From NCBI RefSeq assembly GCF_000429445.1, contig NZ_AUBW01000003.1, forward strand, positions 186,001-250,000: a DNA stretch of 64,000 nucleotides, read 5' to 3'. Both the position numbers and the translations under genes were made by a program. A model generated the notes under the pieces. It had not been told where the DNA came from. It ran no database searches and saw only the letters and a list, made by a program, of their open reading frames with translations. Origin of the DNA: Algoriphagus terrigena DSM 22685. Lineage in GTDB: Bacteria > Bacteroidota > Bacteroidia > Cytophagales > Cyclobacteriaceae. This document shows, piece by piece, positions 42,851 through 51,480 of the stretch (position 1 is the stretch's first letter; every line of letters begins with the position of its first letter).

Positions 42851-43258
42851 TTAAACCCCCATCAAGGATTTAAATTCCTCTATATTTTTTGTGGAGACTT
42901 TGGGGAATTTTATGCGCTTCAGTTCCAACATGTGTCTGTCTTCGGTCAGAATGAAGTCTGCATTTGAGGCAATGGCACAATCGACAAATTTGTTGTCGTC
43001 AGGGTCAGTTGAAATGAGGTTAAACCTAAATACAGGAGACACCTGTGTGAGGTTTTCCAGATTTTCAATCACTGCCATTACGCTGTCCGCGGCGGCATTC
43101 CCTATGTGTCTCTGAATAATTTCAGCGTACTCTGCTAAAATTTCAGTGGAAACAACTAAATCAAAGTGCTTTCTTATGATCCCCTGAAAAATCCAATGGT
43201 GTGGGGATCTACTTGAGATACTTACTAAAAGTATATTGGTGTCGATTACAACCTTCAT
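42851..43258 (-). CDS. PIN-domain toxin
   Basis: This 135-residue PIN protein belongs to the COG1569-like group of putative toxin RNases. It has the acidic site residues D6 in VVIDTNILLVS, E in STEILAEYAEI (about 41), and DPDDNKFVDCAIASNADFILTEDRHML near the C-terminus. PIN toxins usually cut tRNA or mRNA. Its ATG overlaps the stop codon of the small gene upstream by four bases, the typical order antitoxin then toxin. Confidence 0.9.
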   Translation of the reverse strand: MKVVIDTNILLVSISSRSPHHWIFQGIIRKHFDLVVSTEILAEYAEIIQRHIGNAAADSVMAVIENLENLTQVSPVFRFNLISTDPDDNKFVDCAIASNADFILTEDRHMLELKRIKFPKVSTKNIEEFKSLMGV

Positions 43259-43491
43259 TTGCCATAGGGAGTCCTTTCGGAATCACTGAGAATGGAAGCG
43301 ATCTTTTCTTCATTCCATTTTTTTTCATCCCATACCTTATCGGCCTCCAAAATTGCTTTTTTAGAAAAGTATTCTAACAACATGGCCTTAATCTCCTTAA
43401 GCTCAGTTTCGGAAAGATCATGGGAAAAAACCTTAAGAAGTTCTAATTGAAGGTTTGTAAATGGTGTTTTGAGGATTTCCATGTCACTCAT
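43255..43491 (-). CDS. Antitoxin partner of the PIN toxin
   Basis: This 78-residue, helix-rich and charged protein (DLSETELKEIKAMLLEYFSKKAILEADKVWDEKKW) has the LLxxYF..A..EADKVW pattern often seen before COG1569 PIN toxins. It overlaps the toxin gene by four bases and should neutralise it. No clear DNA-binding domain is visible at the N-terminus. Confidence 0.82.
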   Translation of the reverse strand: MSDMEILKTPFTNLQLELLKVFSHDLSETELKEIKAMLLEYFSKKAILEADKVWDEKKWNEEKIASILSDSERTPYGK

Positions 43492-43534
43492 TTTAATTTA
43501 AAACTCAATTTAAGAAAGAACGGTGCCATTCCTT

Positions 43535-44854
43535 TTAATGCCTCTCATACACCATCTCCGGCTCCCGAACTTCCACATTTCCTGCAGGGTTGATGGAGTC
43601 AAGCGTGACTTCCTTAAGTTCGTGGATAAGCATCGGATCGTATTTGGCGGCGACGCGGATGTAGTTTTCGGTGAAGCCGTGCATCTTGCCATCTTCCACA
43701 TCGTCCTCAAACAACACGGTGAAGGTCTCTCCCAGATTTTCGTCGTAGAATTTCCTTCTCTTTTTCTCTGAAAGAATTCGCAGCATCTTGGAGCGCTCGT
43801 TTCGCTTCTTCAAAGGAACCACGCCGTCCATTTCCACTGCACGTGTATTGGCCCGCTCAGAGTAGGTGAAGACGTGGAGGTAGGAGATGTCCAGTTCATT
43901 GAGGAAGTTGTAGGTTTCCAAAAAAAGCTCATCGGTCTCGCCCGGGAAGCCGACGATCACGTCAACTCCGATACATGCCTTTGGCATCAGGGTTTTGATC
44001 TTAGTGACCCGGTCTTCGTAGAGTTCACGCAGATATCTTCGGCCCATCTTCCTTAATATCGTGTTGGAACCGGACTGAAGAGGAATATGAAAGTGCGGAA
44101 CAAACCGCTTGGATCTCGATACGAACTCGATGATCTCATTGGTCAGGAGATTGGGCTCGATAGAGGAAATCCGAAAGCGGTTGATACCCTCTACTTCGTC
44201 CAGCGCATAGACCAAGTCCGCGAACCGCTCTCCACGTTTGCCGTCTACAATGCCGAAGTCACCGATATTCACACCAGTCAGTACGATCTCTTTGACGTCA
44301 GTGGCGGCGATTTCTCTGGCTGAAGCCAAGACTGATTCGATCGTATTGCTCCGGCTTTTGCCTCTGGCCAATGGAATGGTACAAAAAGCACAGCCGTAAT
44401 TACATCCGTCTTGTACTTTCAGAAAAGTCCGGGTGCGGTCATTGATTGAGTAGGCGTTGTTGAAGGATTTGGCTTCGGTGATCTCGGAGGCGAGCACTTT
44501 GGTGTCTTGGACTTTTGCAAAGTCATCGAGAAGTTCGATCAGACGGAACTTCTCCGCCGCACCCAATACTGCGTCCACGCCTTCGATCTCGGAGATTTCG
44601 CGGGGTTTCAACTGCGCGTAGCAGCCGATGATAGCCACATAGGAATCGGGGGAGATCTTTTTAGCCTCTTTGACGATCTTCTTACACTTCTTGTCGGCAT
44701 TTTCGGTGACCGAGCAGGTGTTGATGATGAAAATGTCCGGATTTTCCTGAAAATCGACTTTCAGGTACCCTTTTTCTTCAAATTGTCTACCGATTGTGGA
44801 AGTTTCTGAGAAGTTTAGCTTACAACCCAGGGTATAAAAGGCTACTTTTTTCAC
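43535..44854 (-). CDS. mtaB: tRNA t6A37 methylthiotransferase MtaB
   Basis: This 439-residue radical-SAM enzyme converts t6A37 to ms2t6A in tRNA. The N-terminal MTTase domain has cysteines C11 (TLGCKLN), C47 (NTCSVTENAD) and C78 (IGCYAQ). The radical-SAM cluster motif is C151-x3-C155-x2-C158 (DGCNYGCAFCTIPLARGKSRS). A TRAM domain follows (about 370-435). The YTLGCKLNFSET opening and HIPLQSGS favour MtaB over MiaB or RimO. Translation appears to begin at GTG (44854). It is divergent from the glutamine synthetase gene. Confidence 0.93.
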   Translation of the reverse strand: MKKVAFYTLGCKLNFSETSTIGRQFEEKGYLKVDFQENPDIFIINTCSVTENADKKCKKIVKEAKKISPDSYVAIIGCYAQLKPREISEIEGVDAVLGAAEKFRLIELLDDFAKVQDTKVLASEITEAKSFNNAYSINDRTRTFLKVQDGCNYGCAFCTIPLARGKSRSNTIESVLASAREIAATDVKEIVLTGVNIGDFGIVDGKRGERFADLVYALDEVEGINRFRISSIEPNLLTNEIIEFVSRSKRFVPHFHIPLQSGSNTILRKMGRRYLRELYEDRVTKIKTLMPKACIGVDVIVGFPGETDELFLETYNFLNELDISYLHVFTYSERANTRAVEMDGVVPLKKRNERSKMLRILSEKKRRKFYDENLGETFTVLFEDDVEDGKMHGFTENYIRVAAKYDPMLIHELKEVTLDSINPAGNVEVREPEMVYERH

Positions 44855-45048
44855 AATTGCGCTCCAAATATTGAGATTGCAAAGGTAATTAATCCCCGGC
44901 TTTTTTCAATTTTCCAATTTTTGGGCATAAAACACACTTTTTTTGACCAAATGGCTCTTGGAAGAGCATGTTTTATTGAAAAAAGTGGAAATTTTTTCAA
45001 AAATGACTCCGAAAATGGGGTGAAGTCTTTTTCGCGTGCATATTTTTC

Positions 45049-45056
45049 TATTTTTG
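45049..45056 (+). promoter_or_regulatory. Putative -7 box of the glutamine synthetase gene
   Basis: TATTTTTG fits the TAnnTTTG consensus, 31 bases before the ATG at 45088. The -33 element is weak. Confidence 0.5.
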
Positions 45057-45087
45057 TGGGTGTAATATTAAACCTCTTATTGTAGAA

Positions 45088-47250
45088 ATGGCAACACTTA
45101 GACAGCAAGCCCTGGGAATGGTTCAGGCAAGACCGAGGGTGACAGTAACCCCTCCGTCTCCAAAAATTTCGGAATACTTTGGTACCAACGTCTTTGGCAT
45201 CGACCAAATGAAGACCTCTCTGGCGCCATCTGCATATAAGAAGGTGATGGAGGCGATCGACAAAGGAACCAAGATCGATCCTTACACTGCCGAGGAGGTA
45301 GCAACCGCGATCAAAACGTGGGCACTTTCCAAAGGCGTTACTCACTTTACGCACTGGTTTCAGCCGTTGACAGGATCTACAGCAGAGAAGCACGACTCGT
45401 TCTTTGATATGTATGCCGGTGTTGAGAAGTTCAAAGCTTCGGCGCTGGTTCAGCAAGAGCCAGATGCATCGTCATTTCCAAATGGCGGTATCCGATCTAC
45501 TTTCGAAGCCCGTGGTTACACGGCTTGGGATCCTTCTTCTCCGATTTTTATCTTCGAAAAAACTCTTTGCATCCCGACGATCTTCGTATCGTATACCGGT
45601 GAAGCACTTGACTATAAGACTCCATTGCTGAAGTCCATGGAAGCCGTCAATGACGCGGCGGTTGAGATTTGCCAGCTTTTTGACCGTAATGTGAGAAAAG
45701 TAATTCCTTCTCTGGGGATTGAGCAGGAGTATTTTGTCGTGGACAAAGCACTTTTCGCAGCTCGACCTGACTTGGTAATGGCTGGAAGATCTGTATTCGG
45801 TCACAGCCCTGCCAGAGGTCAGCAATTGGAAGATCACTATTTCGGTTCTATCCCTACCCGTGTGAAGGATTTCATGGTGGATTTCGAAATCGAAGCACAT
45901 AAATTGGGCATTCCTTTGTCTACCCGTCACAACGAAGTGGCTCCGGGTCAATTCGAAGTTGCGCCGATTTTCGAAGAAATAAACAAGGCGATTGACCACA
46001 ACCAGCTTTTGATGGATCTGATGGACAAAGTAGCCGAGAAGCACTCTTTGAAAGTCCTCTTCCACGAGAAGCCGTTTGCAGGCGTCAATGGTTCTGGAAA
46101 GCACAACAACTGGTCGCTGATCACTGACACGGGTGTAAATTTGTTCCAACCTAGCAACTCTGCCCGTGAAAACCTTCAGTTCCTGACCTTCTTGGTGGCG
46201 ACTGTGAAGGCGGTTTACGATCACTCAGACCTGCTTAGAGCGAGCATTGCCTCGGCGAGCAACGATTTCAGATTGGGAGCTAACGAAGCACCTCCTGCGA
46301 TCATGTCTGTATTCTTGGGCGGTACACTTTCGGATGTGTTGGATGAGCTGGAGAAAAACGGCAACATCAAGATCGAAAAAGGTGACAACATGTACATGAA
46401 GTTGGGTATCTCCAAGATTCCTGAGATCATCCTGGACAACACTGACAGAAATAGAACGTCTCCTTTCGCTTTCACCGGAAACAAATTTGAATTTCGCGCT
46501 GTGGGTTCTTCTGCTAACTGTGGCTTGCCAATGACCACACTCAACGTGATCGTGGCCGAAGTCCTGAAGGGAATGATCAAGGACATCGAAAAGGAAATGA
46601 ATGCTGGCAAAGAGAAAAAGATCGCTATTGTCAACGTACTCAGAAAATACATCAAGGATTCCAAGAAAGTGAGATTCGAAGGCGATGGCTACTCCGAAGA
46701 GTGGGCCAAAGAAGCTGAGAAGAGAGGCCTTTCTAACCTGAAGTCAACTCCGGAAGCGCTCGATGTGTACGCGACGAAAGCTACCAAAGAGCTTTATGAG
46801 CGTCACAATGTCCTCAATCACATCGAGGTACATGCCCGTCATGAGATCCAGCTGGAAGAATACATCAAAAAAGTGCAGATCGAAAGCCGTGTGATGGGTG
46901 ACTTGGCGCTGAACCACATCATCCCGACTGCTATCCTGTATCAGAACAAAGTCATCCAAAATGCAAATGGTCTGAAAGGCCTTGGCTTGGATCACTCAGC
47001 TGCAGTGGAGACGATCAAAGAAGTGTCTAAGCACATGGAGTCCTTGAAGTCGAATGTCACAGCGATGGTAGAGACTAGAAAGAAACTCAACAAAGAAGAG
47101 GATATCGTGAAGCGCGCTAAACTGTATCAGTCTGATGTGAAAGCTGCTTATTTCGACAAGATCCGTTATGCAGTGGACAAGCTGGAGCTGTTAGTAGACG
47201 ACGAAAGCTGGCCTCTGGTAAAGTACCGTGAATTGCTGTTTATCCGCTAA
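45088..47250 (+). CDS. glnN: Glutamine synthetase type III
   Basis: This 720-residue protein is the large GSIII form typical of Bacteroidota; it makes glutamine from glutamate and ammonia with ATP. Visible blocks are GVTHFTHWFQPLTGSTAEKHDSF near the N-terminus, SLGIEQEYFVVDK with metal-binding glutamates, STRHNEVAPGQFEVAPIFEE and NGSGKHNNWSL. The C-terminal GSIII extension (about 560-720) is present. No glnB or amt gene is adjacent. It is a single gene with a strong terminator. Confidence 0.97.
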   Translation: MATLRQQALGMVQARPRVTVTPPSPKISEYFGTNVFGIDQMKTSLAPSAYKKVMEAIDKGTKIDPYTAEEVATAIKTWALSKGVTHFTHWFQPLTGSTAEKHDSFFDMYAGVEKFKASALVQQEPDASSFPNGGIRSTFEARGYTAWDPSSPIFIFEKTLCIPTIFVSYTGEALDYKTPLLKSMEAVNDAAVEICQLFDRNVRKVIPSLGIEQEYFVVDKALFAARPDLVMAGRSVFGHSPARGQQLEDHYFGSIPTRVKDFMVDFEIEAHKLGIPLSTRHNEVAPGQFEVAPIFEEINKAIDHNQLLMDLMDKVAEKHSLKVLFHEKPFAGVNGSGKHNNWSLITDTGVNLFQPSNSARENLQFLTFLVATVKAVYDHSDLLRASIASASNDFRLGANEAPPAIMSVFLGGTLSDVLDELEKNGNIKIEKGDNMYMKLGISKIPEIILDNTDRNRTSPFAFTGNKFEFRAVGSSANCGLPMTTLNVIVAEVLKGMIKDIEKEMNAGKEKKIAIVNVLRKYIKDSKKVRFEGDGYSEEWAKEAEKRGLSNLKSTPEALDVYATKATKELYERHNVLNHIEVHARHEIQLEEYIKKVQIESRVMGDLALNHIIPTAILYQNKVIQNANGLKGLGLDHSAAVETIKEVSKHMESLKSNVTAMVETRKKLNKEEDIVKRAKLYQSDVKAAYFDKIRYAVDKLELLVDDESWPLVKYRELLFIR

Positions 47251-47275
47251 TTCATTATTCTTTCCATTTTCAAGA

Positions 47276-47302
47276 AACCATCCCTGGGGATGGTTTTTTT
47301 TT
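47276..47302 (+). terminator. Terminator of the glutamine synthetase gene
   Basis: AACCATCCC-TG-GGGATGGTT is followed by a run of T, 25 bases past the stop codon. Confidence 0.9.
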
Positions 47303-47386
47303 GTCCCTGTCGCTTCATCGTCCCCTGGGGCTCTGAGCTATTTTCTCTTCCAAACATGGGGCGAAACAGGCAAAGAAAACGCCCTA

Positions 47387-47418
47387 AAACCGAGCTCCAA
47401 AAGGCTCGGTTTTTTTTT
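47387..47418 (+). terminator. Second terminator-like hairpin after the glutamine synthetase gene
   Basis: AAACCGAGC-TCCAAAAG-GCTCGGTTT is followed by more T, about 90 bases after the first terminator, with no protein gene in between. It is either a backup terminator or the end of an unannotated short transcript. Confidence 0.75.
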
Positions 47419-47532
47419 GTGGAATCAACGGTACGTTTCATTTACAAATCGAAACAACGTGCACAGGGACTGGGGATTGTCCGATTACTTTTACCCACGT
47501 CACTTGAAAGATGTGCTAATCAATTTCGCCAA

Positions 47533-47895
47533 ATGGAATTTGTCAAGACAATAAATGAGGTTTTTGTTCAGGAATCAATCTACCTCCGCAGTGATTTGAG
47601 TGTAGCCGGATTTGCAAAGATGCTGGGGATCGAGACTCGGGCAGCTACCCGGCTCATCCGTCAGCACTACGGTCACACCTTTATGGAACTGACGAACATG
47701 TATCGGGTCGAATATGCAAAAAAGCGGATTAAAGAAGGCTTTTTGGATAAGTCGACTCTTGATGCACTGAGCACCAGTGCCGGTTTTAGATCCCGAACGG
47801 CCTTTTTCACCGTCTTCAAAAAGGAACTTGGAATAGACCCCAGCGAGTATTGGAAGACTATGAGCCACAGGCTTAATGGAGAAACAGTGAATTGA
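47533..47895 (+). CDS. Solo AraC-type HTH DNA-binding protein
   Basis: This protein of about 120 residues consists almost only of an AraC-family double helix-turn-helix: LSVAGFAKMLGIETRAATRLIRQHYGHTFMELTNMYRVEYAKKRI, then LDALSTSAGFRSRTAFFTVFKKELGIDPSEY. It has no ligand-binding or receiver domain. The frame stays open upstream, but that part crosses a terminator hairpin and looks non-coding, so MEFVKTINEV is taken as the start. Targets are unknown. Confidence 0.85.
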   Translation: MEFVKTINEVFVQESIYLRSDLSVAGFAKMLGIETRAATRLIRQHYGHTFMELTNMYRVEYAKKRIKEGFLDKSTLDALSTSAGFRSRTAFFTVFKKELGIDPSEYWKTMSHRLNGETVN

Positions 47896-48043
47896 ATTGA
47901 TTGTCGATTTTTTTAGCCTGCGTTGGAAACTACCGGACTGTGGCAAAGAAATAAACTTGTATTACCTGCAGTATGTAGACCGAAGCAAAGCCCGGAGACC
48001 AAATCTTCGGGTTTTTCGATTTCAAACCCTTTCTGGCTCAAAC

Positions 48044-48073
48044 TTTGGGTTTGAAAATAATGGGTTAAATTTG
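48044..48073 (+). promoter_or_regulatory. Bacteroidota sigma-A promoter of the LpoA-like gene
   Basis: TTTG (48044-48047), an 18-base spacer and TAAATTTG (48066-48073) match the -33/-7 consensus well. The ATG follows 34 bases later at 48108. Confidence 0.65.
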
Positions 48074-48107
48074 CCCACCTTCATTCATCCCAGTCATTTC
48101 CGGTGCT

Positions 48108-49748
48108 ATGCGATATCTGTTTGTATTCATTTTCTCACTTTTTGTAGGTCAGTTTTCACTGGCTCAGGGTCTTCCTGAGGAGTATCTAAAAGCAAAAAAC
48201 ACTTTGCTGGCGAAAGATTATTGGTCTGCGATCAATGCTTTCAAGCCGCTAACCGACGCGGGCAAATATGGAAATTTGTCGAATTACGCAGCTTTCCATC
48301 TGGCTGAGGCTGCACTTGGTGCCAACCAGCCTGCTCAGGCGATCAGTGCCTTGCAGCCGATCTACGGCAAAAATTGGAATAAGTCAGACGACGCGAAATA
48401 TCTGCTGGCAGTGGCCTATTTTCAAAACAACCAAAAAACGGAAGCACTCCGGGTCGTCAAGAGTATAAAAATTGACGCAGTTCTGACACAAGCCTACAAT
48501 GCGACTTTCGAGTTTCTGAAGGACGCCACGGCGAGTTATTTGGTTGCAAACCTGGAGGAGTTCAAAGCAAATGACGGTTATACAGCGGCGTTGGCTGGAG
48601 TGCTTCAAAAGCAATCCATCATGTCGCCCAGCGAAGTTGCGGCGTTGAAGCAGATCAAGGTCACAGCGCCCGGCAAGAATATGGCCAAAGACGAGGTCTT
48701 GGATTTGGTAGTGATCTTGCCCTTTACCGGATCCGCCTCGTCGAGTGTGTCCGATATCAATCCCGCCGACTTTATGTTTGAGCTGTATCAGGGTATCGAA
48801 TTTGGCGTAGACCAGTTGAAGGCACAGGGTCAAAAAATCAATCTTCGGACATTTGATTCCAAAAGAAATTTGGAACATCTCACGAGTCTACTGAATGATC
48901 CGGCTGTGAAAGCGGCCGATGTGATTATCGGGCCTATCTACCCAGAGGAGAGTGACTTGGTCAGCGCTTTTGCAGAAAAGCAGGGGATTCCCTTTGTTCA
49001 CCCACTTTCCAATTTGGGAGAGCGATTCGAAGAGACTGAGTATAGCTATCTGTTTAGACCTTCAGTCAATTCACTTTCTGCGGGAGTTATTTCGGGTCTA
49101 AAGTCCCAAAACTGGGGAACCCGTGTGGCAATAGGCTACAGTGGCAGTTCCAGAGATGAAAAACTGGGACTTTTGCTCCAGGAAGACCTACAAAGGGCAG
49201 GATTTCAGGTTGCCAAGATTCAAAAGATTGACCCGAGAAATGCCTCTACATTCCTACAGGATCTCGGAGTGAGTAGAGGGAAAACCGCTTCGGTAGATCA
49301 GATCATTTTGCTCGCTGACGACCCGGCCATTGGACAGGCTGTATTTTCCCTTATGGAAAGCATCACTACCTCCGTCCCCGTTTTGGTGATGGACTCTTGG
49401 CTGGGTTTTAATTTTGCAAACTATGAGATGCTGGATGTTCCCAACTTCTATTTTATCGCAAATAATACCCCAAAGTTCGATACCGAAGCTATGAAACAGT
49501 TTCGGGACAAGTACTACGAGCAATTCCTGGCCTATCCGATGATGAATACGGTTTTGGGCGTAGAATTGGTCAATTGGCTGGGCGCAAACTCGACGGCCAC
49601 CTTTGACTATGACTTAAGGAGAAGCCTCGACCGGCAGCCATTTCAACCGGGTCAATTGACTTGGGGCTTTAATTTTCAAAATTCAAATAACAACAGCTAT
49701 ACGCCCGTATTCAAATTTGAGGCTGGCGAGCTGATTCCTTTACAATAG
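48108..49748 (+). CDS. TPR plus periplasmic-binding-fold protein (LpoA-like)
   Basis: This 546-residue secreted protein has a signal peptide (1-19, SLAQ). A TPR-like helical part (about 22-190) contains repeats such as DYWSAINAFKPLTDAGKYGNLSNYAAFHLAEAAL. A type I periplasmic-binding fold follows (about 200-546): VVILPFTGS, FDSKRNLEHL, ADVIIGPIYPEESDLVSAFAEKQGIPFVHPLSN and TRVAIGYSGSSRDEKLGLLL. The order TPR then PBP fold is that of LpoA, the outer-membrane activator of penicillin-binding proteins in E. coli, but here there is no lipobox. A ligand-binding or cell-wall-linked role is inferred. hemL starts 3 bases after its stop. Confidence 0.8.
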   Translation: MRYLFVFIFSLFVGQFSLAQGLPEEYLKAKNTLLAKDYWSAINAFKPLTDAGKYGNLSNYAAFHLAEAALGANQPAQAISALQPIYGKNWNKSDDAKYLLAVAYFQNNQKTEALRVVKSIKIDAVLTQAYNATFEFLKDATASYLVANLEEFKANDGYTAALAGVLQKQSIMSPSEVAALKQIKVTAPGKNMAKDEVLDLVVILPFTGSASSSVSDINPADFMFELYQGIEFGVDQLKAQGQKINLRTFDSKRNLEHLTSLLNDPAVKAADVIIGPIYPEESDLVSAFAEKQGIPFVHPLSNLGERFEETEYSYLFRPSVNSLSAGVISGLKSQNWGTRVAIGYSGSSRDEKLGLLLQEDLQRAGFQVAKIQKIDPRNASTFLQDLGVSRGKTASVDQIILLADDPAIGQAVFSLMESITTSVPVLVMDSWLGFNFANYEMLDVPNFYFIANNTPKFDTEAMKQFRDKYYEQFLAYPMMNTVLGVELVNWLGANSTATFDYDLRRSLDRQPFQPGQLTWGFNFQNSNNNSYTPVFKFEAGELIPLQ

Positions 49749-49751
49749 CTC

Positions 49752-51044
49752 ATGCAGATTTCTGAAAGCAAGCGGCTTTTTGCCCATGCGAAAAACTTCA
49801 TCCCCGGTGGCGTAAATTCGCCGGTCCGCGCCTTTCGTGCCGTAGGCGGAGAACCGATTTTCATCAAAAAAGCAGATGGAGCTTTTCTCCACGATGAAGA
49901 CGGCAACTCGTTCATCGAGCTGATCAACAGCTGGGGGCCGATGATCTTGGGACACAATCATCCAATGATCCGAGAGGCGGTACTCGAAGCAATGGAAAAC
50001 GGAACTTCTTTTGGAGCACCAACTGGCCGGGAAGTTGAAATCGCTGAGCTGATCGTCAGTATGGTGCCTTCCGTGGAGAAAGTCCGTATGGTCAACTCCG
50101 GCACCGAAGCTACGATGTCTGCGATTCGTGTCGCCCGTGGCTACACCGGTCGTGACAAATTCATCAAGATGGAAGGTCATTACCATGGACATGGGGATTC
50201 CTTCCTGATTGCTGCGGGATCGGGAGCGATCACCATGGGACATCCTGATTCGCCGGGAGTGACGGAAGGCACCGCAAAAGACACGCTTTTGGCGCCCTAC
50301 AACGACCTAGATGCCATCGAAAATCTTGTAGCAGCAAATGATGGGAAAATTGCCGCATTGATCCTGGAGCCTGTGCCGGGAAACATGGGGCTCTGCCTAC
50401 CCAATCCTGGCTACCTACAGGGACTGAGAGATATCTGTACCCGCGAGGGAATTGTTCTGATATTTGACGAAGTCATGACCGGATTCCGTTTGGCAAGAGG
50501 CGGCGCTCAGGAGCTTTTTGGAGTGATTCCCGATATGACAACTCTGGGTAAAATCATCGGCGGAGGTATGCCGGTGGGAGCTTACGGAGGCAAAAAGGAG
50601 ATCATGGAGTTTGTGTCTCCAGCAGGCCCGGTGTATCAGGCAGGGACGCTGTCCGGAAATCCAATTGCGATGGCAGCAGGTCTGACCATGCTGAAGTACC
50701 TGAATACTCATCCTGACGTCTATAGCAGACTGTCAGAGATAGGAATCCAAATCGCAAGCGGCATCGCTTCGATCAATGAAAAGCTAGGGCTTGACTTCAC
50801 TATCAATCAGATTGGAAGTATGTATTCGCTATTTTTCACCAGCGAAGACGTGGTAGACTTTGAGTCGGCAAAGACGTCGGACACGAACTTGTTTGGCAAG
50901 TATTTCCAAGCAATGCTGCATCGGGGAGTGTACTTGGCACCTTCTCAGTATGAGACCTTATTCCTGTCTACTGCTCTGACCGATGAGCTGATCGGGAAGA
51001 TTCTTCTTGCGCACGAGGAGAGTATGAAGGAGATCTTGAATTGA
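49752..51044 (+). CDS. hemL: Glutamate-1-semialdehyde 2,1-aminomutase
   Basis: This 430-residue PLP enzyme makes 5-aminolevulinate from glutamate-1-semialdehyde at the start of heme synthesis. Signatures are FIPGGVNSPVRAFRAVGGEPIFI, VRMVNSGTEATMSAIRVARGYTGRDKFIKMEGHYHGH, LIFDEVMTGFR, and the PLP lysine in TTLGKIIGGGMPVGAYGG (about residue 265). It lies 3 bases after the LpoA-like gene, so the two probably share a transcript. Together with hemF it shows that the cell makes its own heme by the C5 route. Confidence 0.97.
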   Translation: MQISESKRLFAHAKNFIPGGVNSPVRAFRAVGGEPIFIKKADGAFLHDEDGNSFIELINSWGPMILGHNHPMIREAVLEAMENGTSFGAPTGREVEIAELIVSMVPSVEKVRMVNSGTEATMSAIRVARGYTGRDKFIKMEGHYHGHGDSFLIAAGSGAITMGHPDSPGVTEGTAKDTLLAPYNDLDAIENLVAANDGKIAALILEPVPGNMGLCLPNPGYLQGLRDICTREGIVLIFDEVMTGFRLARGGAQELFGVIPDMTTLGKIIGGGMPVGAYGGKKEIMEFVSPAGPVYQAGTLSGNPIAMAAGLTMLKYLNTHPDVYSRLSEIGIQIASGIASINEKLGLDFTINQIGSMYSLFFTSEDVVDFESAKTSDTNLFGKYFQAMLHRGVYLAPSQYETLFLSTALTDELIGKILLAHEESMKEILN

Positions 51045-51129
51045 GGAAAAAGGGTTGCCCGAGATGTTCGTTTTTTTAGAACGAGCTTTCACCATCCAGT
51101 TAGTTGATTTTATTAAAAACAACAGTAAA

Positions 51130-51480
51130 ATGTCCATCAAAGTATACGGAATCAAGAGTTGTGACACCATGAAAAAGACCTTCGGTTTTTTGGAGGAAAA
51201 AGGAGTCAGATTTGATTTCGAAGATTATAAAAAGAAAGAGTTGACTCCTGAGCTTTTGGAGGGTTTTCTCGCAAAAACAACCTTGGAGTTTTTGGTCAAC
51301 AAGAAAGGCACGACCTACCGCAAGATGGACGATTCTCAGAAACTGGCTCTGGAAAAGAACGAGACCGCTATTCCCGTTTTGATCGAAAACCCGAGCATGA
51401 TCAAGCGCCCGCTGATCACTTACCCTGACGGGAGTTTGACGTTGGGATTTGTGCCAGATAAGATCAGCGAGAAGCTCTAA
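51130..51480 (+). CDS. ArsC/Spx-like protein (YffB type)
   Basis: This 116-residue thioredoxin-fold protein starts MSIKVYGIKSCDTMKKTFGFLEEKG with a single cysteine (C11) in the KSCDTMKK motif. It continues KTTLEFLVNKKGTTYRK and ENPSMIKRPLITYPDG, matching the YffB/ArsC/Spx family. True arsenate reductase residues are incomplete, so a glutathione- or bacillithiol-linked reductase role is more likely than arsenate reduction. The upstream 25 open codons are discarded. Its stop codon overlaps the convergent cytochrome gene by 4 bases. Confidence 0.88.
   Translation: MSIKVYGIKSCDTMKKTFGFLEEKGVRFDFEDYKKKELTPELLEGFLAKTTLEFLVNKKGTTYRKMDDSQKLALEKNETAIPVLIENPSMIKRPLITYPDGSLTLGFVPDKISEKL

Noticed and set aside
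47290-47532. N-terminal extension of the AraC-type gene
   Set aside because: The open frame crosses a terminator hairpin and encodes a low-complexity, unlikely peptide; the HTH domain begins after 47533.
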